A stretch of DNA of 8,627 nt from Ilumatobacteraceae bacterium (GTDB lineage Bacteria; Actinomycetota; Acidimicrobiia; Acidimicrobiales; Ilumatobacteraceae): assembly GCA_016650435.1 (NCBI GenBank), contig JAENVT010000364.1, positions 1 through 8,627 of the forward strand. The letters run 5' to 3'. The notes beneath the pieces are model-generated. The model was not told the origin of the DNA and searched no databases. It saw only the letters and a list, made by a program, of their open reading frames with translations. Every line of letters starts with the position of its first letter. Positions within the stretch are counted from its first letter, which is position 1. Positions 5,346 through 8,627 of the stretch are shown piece by piece. Position numbers and translations under genes: made by a program.

Positions 5346-6439
5346 TTCCCATTCAGCCGCCGCTGTCGCCGATGCTGGCCAAGTTGTCGGCCGACATACC
5401 TACTGGTGACGGTTGGCTGTACGAACCGAAATGGGATGGGTTTCGCTGCATCGTGTTTCGCGATGGAGACAGCATCGAACTCGCCAGCCGCAACGAACGC
5501 CCGTTCACTCGATACTTCCCCGAACTGCTCGAGCCTTTGCTTGCGTCGCTGCCGCAACGATGCGTTGTCGACGGTGAAATTGTCGTGCCGGCCACCGATG
5601 ATCGCGGGCTCAACTTCGACGCCCTGCTGCAGCGCATTCATCCCGCCGAATCCCGCGTGCGTCGGCTGGCCGCCGAGACTCCGGCTTCGTTCGTGGCCTT
5701 CGACCTGCTCGCGCTGGATGACGATTCGCTGCTCGACCGACCACTGTCCGAACGTCACCAACTGCTCATCGAACAACTCGCCAAGGCCGACGCGCCCATC
5801 TATCTGTGCCCGTACACCACCGATGCGACAGTCGCCCAACGATGGTTCACAGAGTTCGAGGGAGCCGGCCTCGACGGAGTCGTGGCCAAACGGCTCGGCG
5901 ATCCCTACACGCCCGACAAGCGCACGCTGATCAAGGTCAAGCACCAACGCACAGCCGACTGTGTGATCGCCGGCTATCGAGTCCACAAGGACGGCAACGG
6001 AGTCGGGTCGTTGTTGCTCGGCCTGTACGACGACAGCGGCGATCTGCATCACGTCGGTGTTGTGGCGTCGTTCACCGTCAAACGACGCGCCGAGTTGCTT
6101 GCTGAGTTGGAACCGCTGACCCACAACGCGCTCGAGAATCATCCGTGGCGCGATTGGGCGGAGTGGTCGACGAAGGCGGAGGAATCGGGTACGCGCATGC
6201 CAGGCGCCGGCAGCCGCTGGAACGCGGGCAAGGACCTCAGTTGGGTTCCGCTCCGAATCGAACGCGTCGCCGAGGTGACGTTCGGGCAACTGCAAGAGGG
6301 ACGATTCCGGCACGGCTCGCAATTCGTGCGCTGGCGACCAGATCGCGAGCCGGAATCGTGCCGCTACGACCAGCTCGAGGTGGCGAGCCCCGTGGCATTT
6401 GCGTCGGTCGTCGAGCGCGGTTCTACGGCGACGTCGTAA
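5339..6439 (+). CDS. ligC: ATP-dependent DNA ligase, LigC type
   Basis: The 366-residue protein seals DNA nicks with ATP through a lysyl-AMP intermediate. It has the two-domain layout of mycobacterial LigC: an N-terminal nucleotidyltransferase domain (about 1-205) and a C-terminal OB domain (about 206-345). Visible motifs are EPKWDGFR with nucleophile Lys31 (motif I), SRNERPFTRYFPEL at 50-63 (motif Ia), FVAFDLLAL at 118-126 (III), EGAGLDGVVAK at 174-184 (IV) and LIKVKH at 197-202 with Lys199 and Lys201 (V). The N-terminus LPIQPPLSPMLAK and the segment RTADCVIAGYRVHK closely resemble M. tuberculosis LigC as I remember it. Length is near that of LigC, with a tail of about 20 residues of no clear family match. 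No LigD-type polymerase or nuclease domain is attached, and no Ku or primase gene is in view. A role in back-up repair is inferred from the family. The 3' end overlaps the convergent copC-copD gene by 17 bp. Confidence 0.95.
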   Translation: MTLPIQPPLSPMLAKLSADIPTGDGWLYEPKWDGFRCIVFRDGDSIELASRNERPFTRYFPELLEPLLASLPQRCVVDGEIVVPATDDRGLNFDALLQRIHPAESRVRRLAAETPASFVAFDLLALDDDSLLDRPLSERHQLLIEQLAKADAPIYLCPYTTDATVAQRWFTEFEGAGLDGVVAKRLGDPYTPDKRTLIKVKHQRTADCVIAGYRVHKDGNGVGSLLLGLYDDSGDLHHVGVVASFTVKRRAELLAELEPLTHNALENHPWRDWAEWSTKAEESGTRMPGAGSRWNAGKDLSWVPLRIERVAEVTFGQLQEGRFRHGSQFVRWRPDREPESCRYDQLEVASPVAFASVVERGSTATS

Positions 6440-8207
6440 GCACACTGAGCGGCGTGCTGCCTGTCGATGCCGTCGTGCCGTCGGTGATCAACACGGTCTT
6501 CGAGCCAATCGGTGAGGTACCGAATCGAACTGTCACCGTCCACACCCCGGGCGAGCCAAGGGGTATGCCTTGCTCGATGGGCAGGACTGCGACGCCGGAT
6601 GTCGTCAGCGGAACGTTCAACGTCACGGCGGGAACCGTCGTGTTTGCCGGTGGGCTGAAATCGATTGCCAGACCGGCAACACCGGTCTTCGGCTTGTCGA
6701 CCTCCACTCGCACCGCGTTGGGGCCGACAACCGCGCTGAACCGCACGATGACATCGGCTTGATCGTTGCTGATCTCGACGTTGGCAGCCAGACCCTTGGT
6801 GCTGCCGCCGGTCGCCGCAACCTTCGGCGGCGACAACGACAACATCCATGCCGTCAGCGCGAGAACCACGACACCGCACATGGCTTCGATGCCTACGGCG
6901 CGCCTCAACCTGACAGCCAATTGCCCGGTCATCGCATCGACTCTGGCAACTCGCTCCTTGATGAACTGCCGCGCGGCAACCCCGAGGAAGACCATCACAC
7001 CGACCGCGATCGATTTGAGGAACAGCACTCGCCCGTGACTGCTGGTGAAGATCTCGCCCCAATCGAGGCGATACATCTGGATGAAGCCGGTGAAGATCGT
7101 GATTCCCAGCGCGGGTGTGGAGATTCTGGCGAAGCCACGGACCGCGTGGACCAGATCCTCTTCGCCAGGGCCGGCCAGCACGACTCGTGCCAACAGGATG
7201 AGCCCACCGAGCCACACCGCCATCGCCAGGGCGTGTGCGATTCCGGCGGCATAGCCGAGAAACGCGAGTTGACCACCGCTGCGGCTGAAACCGAGCGTCG
7301 CCACGGCGAGCCCGGGAAGTGCCAACGCCGGTAGTTGGGTCGCCGGATCGATGACCCGTTCAGGACGCATGACAACCCAACCGGTCAGCAGCACGAAGAT
7401 CACTCTGGCCAGCGCGGCGATTCCGGGCGTGGTGTCGGTGAGGCCGTTCCACGACGTCGGTGAGAGCGAGCTACCGATTCCTTTGCCGGAGATCTGCGCG
7501 GTCACGCATGCCGCGTTGAAGATCGCGAAGGCGAGCGTGAGCAACCAGGCCGAGCGAAGGAAGCGAACCGTCAGGATGTACTCGACTCCTTCCGGCCACG
7601 CCGTGGCGATCAACACCAGCGAGCCGAACAACACCGCGACGCCGAGCGAGATCAACAACCGTGACAACCCGAGCGGACCGCCGGAACCGGTTCCGGGTGC
7701 GGACGTGTCGCCGGGCGACGAGGTCGTGGTGGGGGCAGTCGTCGACTCCGTCGCCGGAACCGAGCCGGCACCAGGTGTGGTCACAGCGGGAGCAAGCGTG
7801 CCGACCGTGTCGTTGGCGATCGTGAACAGGAAGCTCGAACTGCCGCCGCTTTGCGCGTCGGGTTGGCTGACCTGCCACGAAACGACGCATTCACCCTTCG
7901 GCAACGGGTTTGGAACGGTGACGCTCAACGACAGGCCATCCAACCCGACCGCCGGGCTGCCGACTGCGATCGGTGACCCGTTGCAAGCGACTTGAACGGT
8001 GTTGGTCGCTCCGAGCGGATTCGCGAACGTCAGCAGCAACGACGGCGGCGATGAATCGACTGTGCTGCCGGTTGCCGGAGACGACGAGACCATCGTGTTG
8101 TCAACCGCTTCGGCATGCGGGACCGCGAAGCCGCCGACGGCAGCGATACCGGCGAACACAACGAGGGCGCGACGAAGCGCGCGAGCGGGCGGGGAGGTTC
8201 TATTCAT
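6423..8207 (-). CDS. CopC-CopD fusion membrane protein with an extra C-terminal beta domain
   Basis: This 594-residue protein joins a periplasmic-type CopC domain to a CopD membrane domain, an arrangement linked to copper uptake or tolerance. Residues 1-34 are a Sec signal peptide ending AEA. The CopC-like beta domain spans about 35-131 (SSSPATGSTV at 41-50, FTIAND at 128-133), followed by a Thr/Ser/Pro-rich linker at 137-178. CopD follows with about eight membrane segments: near 181-203, 217-238, 263-281, 292-308, 314-345, 361-378, 394-412 and 438-458. It includes GIAHALAMAVWLGGLILL with His325. Residues 475-577 form a second beta-rich region of FixH/YtkA or CopC-like look. The CopC domain lacks the expected metal ligands: no His follows the cleavage site, and the usual DGH is Asp117-Ala118-Gln119. 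Cys75 and Cys107 could form a disulfide. Copper handling is thus doubtful for this domain. The start ATG has no clear Shine-Dalgarno. Confidence 0.9.
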   Translation of the reverse strand: MNRTSPPARALRRALVVFAGIAAVGGFAVPHAEAVDNTMVSSSPATGSTVDSSPPSLLLTFANPLGATNTVQVACNGSPIAVGSPAVGLDGLSLSVTVPNPLPKGECVVSWQVSQPDAQSGGSSSFLFTIANDTVGTLAPAVTTPGAGSVPATESTTAPTTTSSPGDTSAPGTGSGGPLGLSRLLISLGVAVLFGSLVLIATAWPEGVEYILTVRFLRSAWLLTLAFAIFNAACVTAQISGKGIGSSLSPTSWNGLTDTTPGIAALARVIFVLLTGWVVMRPERVIDPATQLPALALPGLAVATLGFSRSGGQLAFLGYAAGIAHALAMAVWLGGLILLARVVLAGPGEEDLVHAVRGFARISTPALGITIFTGFIQMYRLDWGEIFTSSHGRVLFLKSIAVGVMVFLGVAARQFIKERVARVDAMTGQLAVRLRRAVGIEAMCGVVVLALTAWMLSLSPPKVAATGGSTKGLAANVEISNDQADVIVRFSAVVGPNAVRVEVDKPKTGVAGLAIDFSPPANTTVPAVTLNVPLTTSGVAVLPIEQGIPLGSPGVWTVTVRFGTSPIGSKTVLITDGTTASTGSTPLSVLTTSP

Positions 8208-8219
8208 GCAGGTAGCTCA

Positions 8220-8225
8220 ACGCTA
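8220..8225 (-). promoter_or_regulatory. Candidate -10 box for the copC-copD gene
   Basis: TAGCGT on the minus strand lies 12 nt before ATG 8207, which would leave a leader of about 6 nt. It has the same sequence as the -10 candidate of the carboxylase beta gene. No -35 was recognised and the start lacks a Shine-Dalgarno. Weak evidence from a 6-mer. Confidence 0.3.
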
Positions 8226-8248
8226 GAGGATGGCCGCGAGCCGCTGAC

Positions 8249-8267
8249 GCCACCCGCCCCCGGTGGC
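8249..8267. repeat. Inverted repeat in the dnaX/copC-copD divergent region
   Basis: GCCACC (8249-8254) and GGTGGC (8262-8267) are perfect 6-bp arms around a 7-base C-rich loop. The right arm overlaps TGGCTG (8264-8269), which is complementary to CAGCCA (8292-8297), so two mutually exclusive stems are possible. The site is between divergent genes, so it is more likely an operator or untranscribed palindrome than a terminator; chance in GC-rich DNA is not excluded. Confidence 0.35.
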
Positions 8268-8332
8268 TGAATCCGATGGTTGAGCCTCCAACAGCCAGGC
8301 GAGGTTTGGAACCCAATGTGGCACCCCCTGAG

Positions 8333-8338
8333 TAGGCT
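8333..8338 (+). promoter_or_regulatory. Candidate -10 box for dnaX, probably leaderless
   Basis: TAGGCT fits TANNNT and ends exactly 8 nt before ATG 8347, so transcription would begin at or very near the start codon. There is no Shine-Dalgarno before this ATG, which agrees with a leaderless mRNA. No -35 at proper spacing was recognised. Confidence 0.4.
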
Positions 8339-8346
8339 CGACATCG

Positions 8347-8627
8347 ATGGCTACCCAGTCGCTCTACCGCCGGTATCGGCCGCGCCGATTCAGCGAGGTG
8401 CGCGGTCAAGAGCATGTCGTTCGTGCCTTGCGCAATGCGGTGATCAACCAACGCGAGGGGCAGGCCTATTTGTTTTCAGGCCCGCGCGGCACTGGCAAGA
8501 CAACGTCGGCGCGCATTCTCGCCAAGGTGCTCAACTGCGAGCGGCCGGTCGATGGTGAGCCATGCTGCGAATGCGACTCGTGTCTCGCTGTCGACCGTGG
8601 CACCAGCTACGACGTGCACGAGCTCGA
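8347..8627 (+). CDS. dnaX: DNA polymerase III subunit gamma/tau, 5' part only
   Basis: This is the ATPase of the clamp-loader complex that places the sliding clamp on DNA during replication. The first 93 codons are present before the window ends. They show the typical start SLYRRYRPRRFSEVRGQEHV (residues 5-24), the Walker A loop GPRGTGKTT (45-53, Lys51), and the zinc-binding cysteines Cys64, Cys73, Cys76 and Cys79, at the same positions as in E. coli DnaX. The rest of the AAA+ module, the collar domain and any tau tail lie to the right. The start ATG at 8347 is fixed by the conserved N-terminus. It diverges from the copC-copD gene across 139 bp, and no SRP RNA or tRNA gene was recognised in that gap. 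Confidence 0.97.
   Translation, partial: MATQSLYRRYRPRRFSEVRGQEHVVRALRNAVINQREGQAYLFSGPRGTGKTTSARILAKVLNCERPVDGEPCCECDSCLAVDRGTSYDVHEL

Noticed and set aside
5282..6445. Long minus-strand open frame (387 codons) over ligC
   Set aside because: It is antisense to a ligase with all catalytic motifs, and its translation shows no coherent family signature.
6364..7215. 283-codon minus-strand frame inside the copC-copD gene
   Set aside because: It is Arg- and His-rich, overlaps the membrane domain and C-terminal region in another frame, and has no start context or domain. It is a shadow frame.
8208..8346. Possible SRP RNA or tRNA gene upstream of dnaX
   Set aside because: SRP RNA and tRNA-Ser genes often neighbour dnaX, but the conserved SRP tetraloop region (GGAAG-type core) and a tRNA cloverleaf with T-loop were not found on either strand; TTTGGAACC gives only a chance 4-bp hairpin.

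Overview
The window is GC-rich chromosomal DNA from an actinobacterium. The main markers are a small acyl-CoA carboxylase epsilon subunit beside a carboxylase beta subunit, a LigC-type ATP-dependent DNA ligase of the mycobacterial kind, a maleylpyruvate isomerase-like/DinB-fold protein of the mycothiol-dependent group, and apparently leaderless promoters. My impression is a deep-branching lineage such as Acidimicrobiia (Ilumatobacter-like). That placement rests on remembered family resemblance and was not searched.

Layout. Positions 1-4577 hold five genes on the minus strand, transcribed right to left: acyl-CoA carboxylase beta subunit (4577-3024), a small epsilon subunit (about 2908-2717), a metallophosphoesterase (2783-1680), a DinB/MDMPI-fold protein (1704-1093) and a family III (CaiB/BaiF) CoA-transferase (1056 running off the left edge). 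Gaps are short or negative, so at least the last four look like one transcription unit. Upstream on the same strand is a SIMPL/DUF541 protein (5345-4635). Its start codon collides head-to-head with that of a plus-strand ligC (5339-6439). LigC in turn overlaps tail-to-tail with a minus-strand CopC-CopD fusion membrane protein (8207-6423). The window ends with the first 93 codons of plus-strand dnaX (from 8347), which diverges from the copC-copD gene across 139 bp.

How the genes fit together. The carboxylase beta and epsilon subunits form the carboxyltransferase part of an acyl-CoA carboxylase; the biotinylated alpha subunit must be encoded elsewhere. The CoA-transferase adds a second acyl-CoA function, so the left cluster leans toward CoA-thioester metabolism. 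The metallophosphoesterase and DinB-fold protein have no visible pathway partners. LigC, the SIMPL protein, the CopC-CopD fusion and DnaX look like independent genes packed closely.

Nothing here is an obvious new defence or mobile system. There is no CRISPR array, insertion sequence, tRNA or rRNA, and no gene-free stretch above 300 bases. The points most worth a second look are a CopC domain without its copper-binding histidines, a GCGAGC-type repeat wedged between the carboxylase subunit genes, a SIMPL protein that seems to have lost its signal peptide where it meets ligC, and two genes sharing a -10 box exactly 8 nt before the ATG.
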